Position numbers and translations under genes: made by a program. 9,124 nt of DNA from Comamonadaceae bacterium. Its GTDB lineage: Bacteria; Pseudomonadota; Gammaproteobacteria; Burkholderiales; Burkholderiaceae_C. The notes under the pieces were generated by a model. The model ran no database searches, was not told the origin of the DNA, and worked only from the letters and a program-made list of their open reading frames with translations. Where the stretch lies: assembly GCA_027490485.1 (NCBI GenBank), contig JAIXYA010000286.1:1-9124 (forward strand), given 5' to 3'. Of this stretch, positions 1-5,800 are shown piece by piece. Position 1 is the first letter of the stretch, and each line of letters starts with the position of its first letter.

Positions 1-542
1 AATCTGTTGATCTTCAAAAGGCAACTGGCTCAACACCAAAGCCCATCATCAAGGATGATTTTTTTACCGAGAAAAAAACCCATATCAAAGATCAAATTCA
101 CCGCGTAAATGAAGAACATATCAAAGAAAATAGACAACAAATAAATAGCCAAAAATCAATCTCTGACAACCGGCAAAAATTTGCAGACGATGCGCCCATC
201 ACCAGCCAGCAGTTATTCTGCAGTAACGATGGCTTGGAAGAAAACACAGCGCATATAGACAAGACCCATATCGTTGACCATTTTGCACGCTTTAGCCAGA
301 CCGTCAACCTAAGATCGACAGCACAACTTGTAAGTGCATCATCAGTTACTCAAAATCCTGGCACTGCCCGTAAACCTCGAAACTCTGCGACGAAGATCGG
401 CAAGCAAGTCAAAGTCAATTCACCCAGCAAAGATTCAGGCCCACCGGTTGAAGATGAACTTCAAGCAAAAATTCGTCGCATGAAGAAAAAGCTACAAAAT
501 GTCAACCAAAAACTCAAAGATATACAAGAGCGTGATCAATAG
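1..542 (+). CDS. Hypothetical hydrophilic coiled-coil protein, 3' part (start lies outside the window)
   Basis: The frame read from base 3 is open without a stop to the TAA at 540-542, giving 179 residues, and no ATG in this frame precedes the conserved-looking part, so the gene almost certainly begins left of the window. The visible part is strongly hydrophilic and rich in Lys, Gln, Asn and Ser, with one Cys (in LFCSND) and no membrane segment. A basic, Pro/Ser-containing stretch (TARKPRNSATK and following) leads into a C-terminal helix covering the last 31 residues. There Leu, Ile, Met, Leu, Val, Leu and Ile alternate at 4 and 3 residue steps, a clean heptad pattern for a short coiled coil. 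I do not recognise the family; the tail loosely recalls FlxA-like coiled coils, but composition alone could explain that. The next gene, ppk2, follows after 59 bases on the same strand, so cotranscription is possible. A TTG at 234 could in principle start a 102-residue protein, but the open frame upstream argues against it. Confidence 0.6.
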   Translation, partial: SVDLQKATGSTPKPIIKDDFFTEKKTHIKDQIHRVNEEHIKENRQQINSQKSISDNRQKFADDAPITSQQLFCSNDGLEENTAHIDKTHIVDHFARFSQTVNLRSTAQLVSASSVTQNPGTARKPRNSATKIGKQVKVNSPSKDSGPPVEDELQAKIRRMKKKLQNVNQKLKDIQERDQ

Positions 543-587
543 TCATGATGCTTTCATAAACACCCTTTAAAACGTTTTGAAGATATT

Positions 588-594
588 GAAGGGG
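588..594 (+). promoter_or_regulatory. Ribosome binding site of ppk2
   Basis: GAAGGGG lies 7 bases before the ATG at 602 and supports that start codon. No other ATG in frame with a comparable purine-rich leader is seen upstream. Confidence 0.55.
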
Positions 595-601
595 CTATAG
601 C

Positions 602-1513
602 ATGAAAGAAAATTCTCAACTCGATGCTGAGCAATTACGAAAAATTCGCGAAGACATCTTAGATTCCATAGACGAAGAACTTGAGATGGCCATGGAAGAT
701 GGCGAAAACGAAAACGACCCTTTTGCCTCTGATGAAGAGAAAAAAATTCGTGCCAGTTATTTTCGTGAACTACTGCGCTTGCAAGGTGAGTTGGTCAAGT
801 TGCAAGACTGGGTTGTTGCCACCAAACAAAAAGTGGTGATTCTTTTTGAGGGGCGCGATGCTGCAGGCAAGGGTGGCGTTATCAAACGAATAACCCAAAG
901 GCTTAACCCCCGCGTCTGCCGAGTCGCCGCTCTACCGGCTCCTAACGACCGAGAGCGCACGCAATGGTATTTCCAACGTTATGTCACGCATCTTCCTGCC
1001 GCTGGTGAAATCGTACTTTTTGATCGGAGTTGGTACAACCGTGCCGGTGTCGAACGTGTAATGGGTTTTTGTACCGAAGATGAATATGAAGAATTTTTTC
1101 GAACTGTCCCTGAATTTGAAAAAATGCTGGCCAGAAGCGGCATCATCCTATTGAAATATTGGTTTTCCATCACGGATGATGAGCAGCACGCTCGCTTTTT
1201 GGGCCGCATACATGACCCCTTGAAGCAGTGGAAGCTCAGCCCTATGGATTTAGAGAGCCGAAGACGCTGGGAAGACTACACCCGCGCAAAAGAAACCATG
1301 ATCGAGCGAACCCATATTCCAGAGGCGCCTTGGTGGGTGGTTCAAGCCGTGGATAAGAAACGCGCTCGTCTGAACTGTATTGACCATTTACTTTCTCAGT
1401 TCAAATACCACGAGATTGAACATGCCGAGATTGCCTTGCCTGCGCGTGTTCGAAATCCTGATTACATTCGCCACCCTGTGCCTGAGCAAATGATGGTCCC
1501 TGAGAAATACTAA
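602..1513 (+). CDS. ppk2: Polyphosphate kinase 2 (PPK2), class I type
   Basis: The 303-residue product belongs to the PPK2 family, cytoplasmic P-loop kinases that transfer phosphate between inorganic polyphosphate and nucleoside diphosphates, usually favouring NTP synthesis. The Walker A loop is GRDAAGKGG at residues 84-92 and the Walker B region IVLFDRSWYNRAGVE at 137-151. A lid-type segment, MDLESRRRWEDYTRAKE, lies near 215-231. The motifs VMGFC (153-157) and WYFQRY (122-127) are also typical. The length of about 300 residues with a single kinase domain fits class I, which acts on ADP or GDP; whether it prefers GDP or ADP cannot be read from sequence. The first 45 residues are acidic and predicted helical (DSIDEELEMAMEDGENEND), an N-terminal extension common in one-domain members. 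The start is supported by GAAGGGG upstream. It probably has a role in energy storage or stress, by family knowledge. The gene ends 146 bases before the next gene and may share an mRNA with the upstream coiled-coil gene. Confidence 0.95.
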   Translation: MKENSQLDAEQLRKIREDILDSIDEELEMAMEDGENENDPFASDEEKKIRASYFRELLRLQGELVKLQDWVVATKQKVVILFEGRDAAGKGGVIKRITQRLNPRVCRVAALPAPNDRERTQWYFQRYVTHLPAAGEIVLFDRSWYNRAGVERVMGFCTEDEYEEFFRTVPEFEKMLARSGIILLKYWFSITDDEQHARFLGRIHDPLKQWKLSPMDLESRRRWEDYTRAKETMIERTHIPEAPWWVVQAVDKKRARLNCIDHLLSQFKYHEIEHAEIALPARVRNPDYIRHPVPEQMMVPEKY

Positions 1514-1650
1514 GATTGTTTTAAACCAGGACAGAATGTAAAAAGCATGTTTTGTTGAATAATTGTCATATAAAACAACAATTTAGACAAAAATAGTGAG
1601 AAATCATGTGCAATTGATAAGGCTTGCTGTTACAAAGACTCTAAGCACAT

Positions 1651-1654
1651 GGAG
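1651..1654 (+). promoter_or_regulatory. Ribosome binding site of the four-cysteine protein gene
   Basis: GGAG sits 5 bases before the ATG at 1660, which supports this small gene being translated and fixes its start directly in front of a signal peptide. Confidence 0.55.
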
Positions 1655-1659
1655 TTTTT

Positions 1660-1920
1660 ATGTACAAGTTGATAAGTATTCTGATTTTTTTACTTTTCCC
1701 GGTATTTGCCAAGGCCGCAGATATTTCCTCTTGTTCGCTCAAACCCAAGCCTGATGAAATGAATTATTGCAAGGCATCTTATGCGGGCAGTGCGACTTTT
1801 TGTGACATGATCAAAAACGGCGAACTGAAAAGAGATTGCTATTTTCTGGTCATACGGGTTCAAAGAAACAATGCTTACCAAATTAAAAAAACCGAACCTG
1901 AAGCTGCAGAAAAAGAATAG
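1660..1920 (+). CDS. Small secreted protein with two C-x11-C repeats
   Basis: The 86-residue product starts with a clear signal peptide: Lys at position 3, a hydrophobic core (LISILIFLLFPVF), then AKA before Ala20 as a likely signal peptidase I site. The mature form would be about 67 residues and export to the periplasm or outside is inferred. It holds exactly four cysteines, at 25, 37, 48 and 60. These form two units, C-x11-C followed by C-x11-C, with a 23-residue period. The units share a polar middle and end in Tyr-Cys-Lys-Ala and Asp-Cys-Tyr-Phe, so they look like an imperfect tandem repeat, probably closed by two disulfides. The C-terminus is charged (KKTEPEAAEKE). I recall short Cys-repeat proteins of this spacing in proteobacteria but cannot name a family or function. 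A good ribosome site and signal peptide argue it is real. It ends 7 bases from the convergent gene on the other strand. Confidence 0.75.
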   Translation: MYKLISILIFLLFPVFAKAADISSCSLKPKPDEMNYCKASYAGSATFCDMIKNGELKRDCYFLVIRVQRNNAYQIKKTEPEAAEKE

Positions 1921-1927
1921 GCGAAGG

Positions 1928-2281
1928 TTATTTTGCAGTCGACTGGTTTAGGGGTAATTCAACCACGTCGCATGAAGCCATTGAATTTTTTTGATTCTTA
2001 AGGCTGATGGCAACATATGGCTCTTCAGGATAGCTAGAGGCCAAAATCAGCTTCCCATTGGTGTAATCGCTCCAACGACCGCCGTCCATGGTTACCCACG
2101 AGCGGTTAAAAGGCAATGTGTATGTTTCATTTTTGAATGACACTGCAACCTTATCGCCCATGAAATGCACCTCAAAAGAAAAACCAAGAAAGTGCTGACT
2201 GCAAGTGAGCGGCTTGGACACAATTTGGGCAGAAGCCAAAAAACAATGCAATGAGATTACAACAAAGAAGATGTATTTCAT
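1928..2281 (-). CDS. Secreted protein of unknown function, possibly MliC-like
   Basis: The 117-residue product begins with a signal peptide (MKYIFFVVISLHCFLASA, likely cleaved before Gln19). Cys13 is inside the signal and does not make a proper lipobox. The mature part of about 99 residues has two cysteines, C27 and C104, near its two ends, suggesting one disulfide closing a beta-rich domain. The alternation of hydrophobic residues (VAVSFKNETYTLPF, KLILASS, YVAISLK) suggests beta strands. The order Cys, VAVSFKNETYTLP, a Gly-Gly-Arg-Trp turn, strands and a final Cys resembles the MliC/PliC lysozyme-inhibitor fold. However, the conserved Ser-Gly before the Arg/Lys-Tyr of that family is replaced by Asp-Gly-Gly, so this is only a guess. 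No strong ribosome site precedes the ATG. It is divergent from the glutaredoxin-like gene, with 50 bases between the starts. Confidence 0.7.
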   Translation of the reverse strand: MKYIFFVVISLHCFLASAQIVSKPLTCSQHFLGFSFEVHFMGDKVAVSFKNETYTLPFNRSWVTMDGGRWSDYTNGKLILASSYPEEPYVAISLKNQKNSMASCDVVELPLNQSTAK

Positions 2282-2331
2282 ACGGTTTATTATGTGACGC
2301 TTTAAACGCGTGAACTTTTTGAAAGCACATC
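2282..2331. promoter_or_regulatory. Short divergent intergenic region between the secreted protein and the glutaredoxin-like gene
   Basis: Both start codons face away from this 50-base stretch, so promoters for both directions must lie in it or in the coding ends. On the minus strand CATAAT (plus positions 2290-2295) could act as a -10 box, but no -35 match is seen at the proper distance. If used, transcription would begin within a few bases of the ATG at 2281, giving a nearly leaderless message, which would fit the lack of a ribosome site there. An ACGCGT palindrome occurs at 2306-2311. No operator can be defined. Confidence 0.3.
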
Positions 2332-2682
2332 ATGACCAGGCCAGTGTTACCCGAACAGAAAATTCATTCTGACATTCAAGCTACTGTCGCCCAATTTAAC
2401 CAAGATATTGTTCAAGAGGTTCAGTTGGCCATTGCCCAGCACCAAGTTGTGGTGGTGGGAATGACGCAAAACCCCGTTGTCAAGAATGTTCGCGCCTTGC
2501 TTTCAGAGGCTGGCATTTCTTACCACTATTTAGAGTATGGAAGTTACTTCAGCCAATGGAAGCGTCGCTTGGCTTTGAAAATGTGGACCGGTTGGCCCAC
2601 ATTTCCCATGGTGTTTCGCGATGGAGTGCTCTTGGGCGGATGCAAAGAGGTTAAGGCATTGATTGCTCGCCAAGCCATTTGA
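2332..2682 (+). CDS. Glutaredoxin-fold protein lacking the active-site cysteines
   Basis: The 116-residue product has the second half of a monothiol (CGFS-type) glutaredoxin: VVVVGMTQNP at 39-48 (strand and active-site loop), a helix, the LEYGSY turn, the WPTFP cis-proline motif at 88-92, and the GG pair at 102-103 that normally contacts glutathione. The active-site position reads N47-P48-V49-V50-K51 where family members carry CGFS or CPxC, so the redox cysteines are missing. The only cysteine is C104 directly after the GG pair. Glutaredoxin-like proteins with the same substitution are, from memory, common in Burkholderiales, so this looks like a conserved subfamily and not a decayed gene. 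Thiol transfer by the usual mechanism is not possible; glutathione or metal-cluster binding is conceivable but unproven. An N-terminal helical stretch of about 35 residues precedes the fold. The last 32 bases overlap the convergent hydrolase gene. Confidence 0.85.
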   Translation: MTRPVLPEQKIHSDIQATVAQFNQDIVQEVQLAIAQHQVVVVGMTQNPVVKNVRALLSEAGISYHYLEYGSYFSQWKRRLALKMWTGWPTFPMVFRDGVLLGGCKEVKALIARQAI

Positions 2683-3673
2683 CGATGGTTTTGACCATGG
2701 GCTCCACCGATTTAGGGTCGCGTATATCTCCGGCCAACACATGCTGCCCTTCACTTTGGCTGTAAGAAACCAATTCAAGTTTTTTGCTAGGTGAACCAAT
2801 TCGTTCAAAGAATTTTTGGGTTTCCAAGGGGTCAACGGTTTGGTCGTCTGGGCTGTAGAGCACCAACAAGGGTGTCTTGAATAACTGTGCGTCGCTTTCA
2901 CGTACTTTCTTGACCAGTGCCATCATGGGAAACAAAGCGCTTGTGGGATAACTTTTTGTCCATGCCGTTGATTCCTGTTCGCTGACGTCGGGAAACTTCA
3001 ATTCGGGTCCTGTGATCGCCATGGCAATTTGTTTTCCCCAGTGACCATTCAGCAGTTCTGAGCGCTTGTCTTTGAGGCCAAAATTGGGGGAGATAAACAC
3101 ATGCGCCTGAACAGCATTGGCATAGGATGAAGTCTCAAGCCATGTCGAAAGCGTTGATCCGGTGGAACAACTGATGACCAAAACCTTTTCACCCAAGGTT
3201 TGTCCTATGCGAATAGCCTCTACGGTGTCAGCCAACCAATCTTGAGCAGAAACTTGACCCAGGGCTGCGCCTGGCAAGCCATGGCCGCTGAGCCGTGTAT
3301 AAAAAAGATTGGCACCCAATTCTTTGGCGACCAAGTCCGCCACAGGTGCTGTTTCCATTCGGCTGGCTGAAAAACCATGCACATAGACAACCGCCCAAGG
3401 CGTCTTTTGATGACTAGCGTTGGCCCACACAATGCCTTTGGCTGTGCCTGGTTTGATATCGCTGAACTTGGCTTCGCTTTGGGCAAGCCATTCATCGAGT
3501 TCAGACAATGTTTGCGTAGGCGCAATTCTGCTTGAGGGTGTATCGCTGCCAAACTCGTTGGTAGGCCCAACAAAAAATGCAATCACAGCCAGTAGCACAA
3601 CCCCCAAAAGAGATTTGAGGGCCAAAAACCCCCAGCTTTTCAAACTCGATTGCGTTTGGGTTTCTTTAGTCAT
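2651..3673 (-). CDS. Membrane-anchored alpha/beta hydrolase
   Basis: The 340-residue product has a short cytoplasmic N-terminus and one hydrophobic segment at about 18-36 (ALKSLLGVVLLAVIAFFVG), probably an uncleaved anchor placing the enzyme in the periplasm. The hydrolase domain follows: HGFSASR at 99-105 (oxyanion strand-loop), GANLFYTRLSGHG at 120-132, nucleophile elbow SCSTG at 168-172 with Ser170, acid in SPDDQTV (Asp276 or Asp277), and the histidine in GQHVLAG (His311). The elbow departs from Gly-x-Ser-x-Gly because the first Gly is Ser; relatives I recall read GTSTGG. The catalytic triad still looks complete, so it is probably an active esterase, lipase or lysophospholipase of unknown substrate. 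On the minus strand the start is preceded by AGGGA at 6 bases, and the gene begins 16 bases after the enoyl-CoA hydratase stop, so the two form one operon. Its 3' end overlaps the convergent glutaredoxin-like gene. Confidence 0.85.
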   Translation of the reverse strand: MTKETQTQSSLKSWGFLALKSLLGVVLLAVIAFFVGPTNEFGSDTPSSRIAPTQTLSELDEWLAQSEAKFSDIKPGTAKGIVWANASHQKTPWAVVYVHGFSASRMETAPVADLVAKELGANLFYTRLSGHGLPGAALGQVSAQDWLADTVEAIRIGQTLGEKVLVISCSTGSTLSTWLETSSYANAVQAHVFISPNFGLKDKRSELLNGHWGKQIAMAITGPELKFPDVSEQESTAWTKSYPTSALFPMMALVKKVRESDAQLFKTPLLVLYSPDDQTVDPLETQKFFERIGSPSKKLELVSYSQSEGQHVLAGDIRDPKSVEPMVKTIVKWLGEQSMP

Positions 3674-3679
3674 GGCATT

Positions 3680-3684
3680 TCCCT
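3680..3684 (-). promoter_or_regulatory. Ribosome binding site of the alpha/beta hydrolase
   Basis: On the minus strand AGGGA lies 6 bases before the ATG at 3673-3671, inside the short gap after the hydratase stop. It supports independent initiation on a shared message. Confidence 0.5.
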
Positions 3685-3689
3685 AGGTT

Positions 3690-4469
3690 TTATTGGTGTT
3701 TGAACACAGGCTTGCGTTTATTAACAAAGGCATCCATGCCTTCTTTTTGGTCTTCAGTTGCAAAAAGCGCGTGGAACATACGTCGCTCAAACATGACTCC
3801 ATCGGACAAACTGCTCTCAAAGGCGCGGTTGATGGATTCTTTGGCAGACATCACTGCAATTTGCGAGTAGTCACAAATACTGAGTGCCACACCCAAAGCC
3901 TCATCCATTAACTTGTCCAGTGGCACGACGCGACTGACCAACCCAGCACGTTCTGCCTCTTGCGCATCCATCATGCGCCCCGTCAGGGCCAAGTCCATGG
4001 CCTTGGCTTTGCCAACAGCACGGGGTAAACGTTGTGTGCCACCTGCACCAGGGATGATGCCAAGTTTGATTTCAGGTTGGCCGAACCGAGCGTTGTCAGC
4101 CGCGATGATGATGTCGCACATCATGGCCACTTCGCACCCGCCACCCAGCGCAAAACCAGAAACTGCTGCAATGATGGGCTTGCGAATACTGCGCAGCGTT
4201 TCCCAATCGCGTGTGATGTAGTCGTTTTTGTAAACATCGGCATAGCTGTAGGTGGCCATTGCACCAATGTCTGCACCCGCTGCAAAGGCTTTTTCACTTC
4301 CGGTCAAAATGATGCAACCAATATGGGGGTCTGCATCAAATAACTTCAGAGCAGTGCCCATCTCAACCATGAGTTCGCTGTTGAGTGCGTTCAATTGCTT
4401 GGGGCGGTTGAGGGTGATGATGCCCACCTTTTCGGCCTCGGTGCGAACTTGAATCAATTGGTAACTCAT
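3690..4469 (-). CDS. Enoyl-CoA hydratase (crotonase family, PaaF- or short-chain type)
   Basis: The 259-residue protein is a complete crotonase-fold enoyl-CoA hydratase, which adds water to trans-2-enoyl-CoA to give 3-hydroxyacyl-CoA in the cytoplasm. The first oxyanion-hole loop is AFAAGADI (61-68), the second FALGGGCE (106-113). Both catalytic glutamates of active hydratases are present: Glu113 in [11 protein letters not shown] and Glu133 in [15 protein letters not shown]. The strongly conserved PGAGGTQRL follows, and the protein ends in the usual KRKPVFKH tail. It resembles mitochondrial-type short-chain hydratases and Burkholderiales homologues. Since it is divergent from paaG-paaI-paaK it may serve as PaaF (2,3-dehydroadipyl-CoA hydratase), but general beta-oxidation is equally possible, so no symbol is given. 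The start at 4469 (MSYQL) is chosen because GGAG sits 6 bases before it; a TTG four codons upstream would consume that site. The alpha/beta hydrolase follows 16 bases later. Confidence 0.93.
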   Translation of the reverse strand: MSYQLIQVRTEAEKVGIITLNRPKQLNALNSELMVEMGTALKLFDADPHIGCIILTGSEKAFAAGADIGAMATYSYADVYKNDYITRDWETLRSIRKPIIAAVSGFALGGGCEVAMMCDIIIAADNARFGQPEIKLGIIPGAGGTQRLPRAVGKAKAMDLALTGRMMDAQEAERAGLVSRVVPLDKLMDEALGVALSICDYSQIAVMSAKESINRAFESSLSDGVMFERRMFHALFATEDQKEGMDAFVNKRKPVFKHQ

Positions 4470-4475
4470 GCATGT

Positions 4476-4479
4476 CTCC
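4476..4479 (-). promoter_or_regulatory. Ribosome binding site deciding the hydratase start
   Basis: Minus-strand GGAG stands 6 bases before the ATG at 4469-4467. The in-frame TTG at 4481 overlaps this site and has no leader of its own, so the ATG is preferred. Confidence 0.6.
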
Positions 4480-4550
4480 AAATCTTGGCTATCACATTCA
4501 ACTGAACCCTCAAGCCTGAGCGGCTCTTGGCTGGTGATAAATTATCCCCT

Positions 4551-4556
4551 AAGGAG
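4551..4556 (+). promoter_or_regulatory. Ribosome binding site deciding the paaG start
   Basis: AAGGAG, a near-consensus site, ends 6 bases before the ATG at 4563. It overrules the longer reading from the TTG at 4527, which lacks a leader. Confidence 0.7.
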
Positions 4557-4562
4557 ACCGAT

Positions 4563-5357
4563 ATGAATGAAAAGACCGTTAGCTACGAAGAGCGAGGCGC
4601 AGTAGCGTGGCTCACACTCAACCGTCCGCAAGCCTTGAACAGCTTTACACGCGAAATGCACCGCCATTTGTGGGAGGCCTTTGACACGGCAGAAGCCAAT
4701 CCACTGATTCGAGCCATGGTGATCACCGGTGCTGGGCGAGGGTTTTGCGCTGGGGCCGATTTATCTGAATTTGATTTTGCCGAGGGCCCCAACTTGATAG
4801 CACGTGCAGACCCAGGTCCCGTGATTGACCAAGCTTTCAATCCAACTACCAGACGTCTGCAGAACTTACGTATGCCCACCGTTGCCGCGGTCAATGGCGT
4901 AGCAGCTGGTGCAGGAGCCTCTTTTGTGATGGCTTGCGACATTGCCATTGCGGCTCCCACTGCATCTTTCATCCAAGCATTTAGCAAAATTGGCTTGATT
5001 CCAGACGCTGGCAGCAGTTGGTTCTTGGTGGAGCGTTTGGGCTTGTCTCGGGCCATGGCATTGGCCATGACCGGTGACAAATTGATGGCGCCACAAGCCA
5101 AGGAGTGGGGATTGATTTGGGATGTGGCCGAGGACTGTTTAGAGGCCTCTTCTCAAATGGCGCAACGCTTGGCTGCTATGCCAACCCAAGCTTTGATTGC
5201 CACACGAGCCCTGTTGCGTGAAGCGGGAAACAGAAACTTGAACCAACAACTTGATGTTGAGCGTGATACGCAATCTGCGCTTGGAAAAACGCATGACTAC
5301 ATTGAGGGTGTCTCTGCCTTCTTGCAAAAACGTCCTCCCCAATTCACAGGGCAATGA
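4563..5357 (+). CDS. paaG: PaaG: 1,2-epoxyphenylacetyl-CoA isomerase
   Basis: The 264-residue product is a crotonase-family isomerase that converts ring-1,2-epoxyphenylacetyl-CoA to the seven-membered oxepin-CoA in aerobic phenylacetate breakdown; family members also shift the double bond of dehydroadipyl-CoA. The oxyanion loops are GFCAGADL (60-67) and GVAAGAGA (112-119). The position of the hydratase glutamate in the second loop is Ala, which excludes normal hydratase action. The catalytic aspartate expected for PaaG is present as Asp148 in IGLIPDAGSSW, and FIQAFSKIGL before it is characteristic. The C-terminal FLQKRPPQFTG tail is also typical. The start is chosen from AAGGAG at 4551-4556. 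Its stop codon overlaps the paaI start as ATGA, so the two are translationally coupled. The first gene of the paaG-paaI-paaK unit, it is divergent from the enoyl-CoA hydratase. Confidence 0.94.
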   Translation: MNEKTVSYEERGAVAWLTLNRPQALNSFTREMHRHLWEAFDTAEANPLIRAMVITGAGRGFCAGADLSEFDFAEGPNLIARADPGPVIDQAFNPTTRRLQNLRMPTVAAVNGVAAGAGASFVMACDIAIAAPTASFIQAFSKIGLIPDAGSSWFLVERLGLSRAMALAMTGDKLMAPQAKEWGLIWDVAEDCLEASSQMAQRLAAMPTQALIATRALLREAGNRNLNQQLDVERDTQSALGKTHDYIEGVSAFLQKRPPQFTGQ

Positions 5358-5800
5358 GCATGTCGGAATTCACATCTGCTGTGGACTTGGCGCATCAAGT
5401 CGGTGAGTCCATGTTTTCTGCCGATGTGGCTTCACGCCAGACCATGGGGATGGAATTGGTTTTTTGCAAACCAGGTCAAGCACGTATGCAAATGCGGGTC
5501 ACCCCCATGCATTTGAATGGACATCAAATTTGCCATGGCGGGTTTATTTTTACTTTGGCTGATTCCACTTTTGCGTTTGCCTGTAACAGCCATAACAAAG
5601 TCGCGGTTGCTGCCGCTGCATCGATTGATTTTTTAAAACCGGTCCACCTTGGCGATGTGTTGGTATGCGATGGAGAAGAGCAGGTTTTGAGCGGTCGGCA
5701 TGGTGTTTACGACATGATCGTGCGTAATCAGAAAGAAGAAGTCGTGGCGCTTTTCAGAGGTAAAAGTGCACAAATTCAAGGAACAGTGGTACCCGTATGA
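5354..5800 (+). CDS. paaI: PaaI: hydroxyphenylacetyl-CoA thioesterase
   Basis: The 148-residue hotdog-fold thioesterase hydrolyses ring-hydroxylated phenylacetyl-CoA and related thioesters, and is thought to free CoA when the pathway stalls. Key motifs are LNGHQICHGGFIF at 54-66, followed by LADSTFAFACNS at 68-79 with Asp70 as the expected catalytic acid. IDFLKPVHLGD at 91-101 and GVYDMIVRNQ at 117-126 follow, all closely matching E. coli PaaI as I recall it. The length is normal for the family, and the active enzyme is normally a tetramer. The ATG at 5354 overlaps the paaG stop; a second in-frame ATG at 5360 would remove only two residues and cannot be excluded. Its own stop overlaps the paaK start as ATGA, so expression is coupled on both sides. 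Confidence 0.93.
   Translation: MSMSEFTSAVDLAHQVGESMFSADVASRQTMGMELVFCKPGQARMQMRVTPMHLNGHQICHGGFIFTLADSTFAFACNSHNKVAVAAAASIDFLKPVHLGDVLVCDGEEQVLSGRHGVYDMIVRNQKEEVVALFRGKSAQIQGTVVPV

Larger units (their letters stand above)
4470..4562. promoter_or_regulatory. Divergent control region between the hydratase and paaG
   Basis: These 93 bases separate two operons transcribed away from each other, so promoters for both are expected here. I see no sigma70 pair with good -10 and -35 boxes. The octamer TCTTGGCT occurs twice in the same orientation, at 4483-4490 and 4525-4532, 42 bases apart (about four helical turns), and AGCC-5-GGCT forms a short inverted repeat at 4513-4525 next to the second copy. 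Either could be part of a regulator site, for example for a TetR- or GntR-type phenylacetyl-CoA sensor as used in other bacteria, but chance is not excluded. Confidence 0.4.

Noticed and set aside
98..307. Minus-strand frame of 69 codons rich in Cys, Phe and Leu
   Set aside because: It lies opposite the Lys/Gln-rich frame that stays open from base 3; its hydrophobic, Cys-rich look is the expected complement of A-rich codons. No ribosome site is seen.
1561..1583. AATTGT / ACAATT inverted repeat after ppk2, considered as a terminator or operator
   Set aside because: It is a six-base AT-only-type stem with an 11-base loop in AT-rich DNA, where such matches arise by chance.
1614..1645. TTGATA as a -35 box for the four-cysteine gene
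   Set aside because: No acceptable -10 hexamer is found at 16-18 bases downstream.
2685..2698. ATGGT-TTTG-ACCAT hairpin near the convergent gene ends, considered as a terminator
   Set aside because: The stem is only five bases, lies within hydrolase coding sequence and has no T-run after it.
2530..2901. Minus-strand frame of 123 codons across the hydrolase and glutaredoxin-like genes
   Set aside because: It is out of frame with the hydrolase, contains no motif and would overlap two better supported genes.
3913..4343. Plus-strand frames of about 100 codons opposite the enoyl-CoA hydratase
   Set aside because: They overlap a gene with intact catalytic motifs and have no domain or ribosome site of their own.
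4527..4562. Longer PaaG reading from the TTG at 4527
   Set aside because: The near-consensus ribosome site at 4551-4556 lies inside that extension, and the family N-terminus begins at the ATG at 4563.
4583..5101. Minus-strand frame of 172 codons opposite paaG
   Set aside because: It sits wholly inside paaG, has no recognisable motif and has the Ala/Lys/Ser mix of an antisense shadow.
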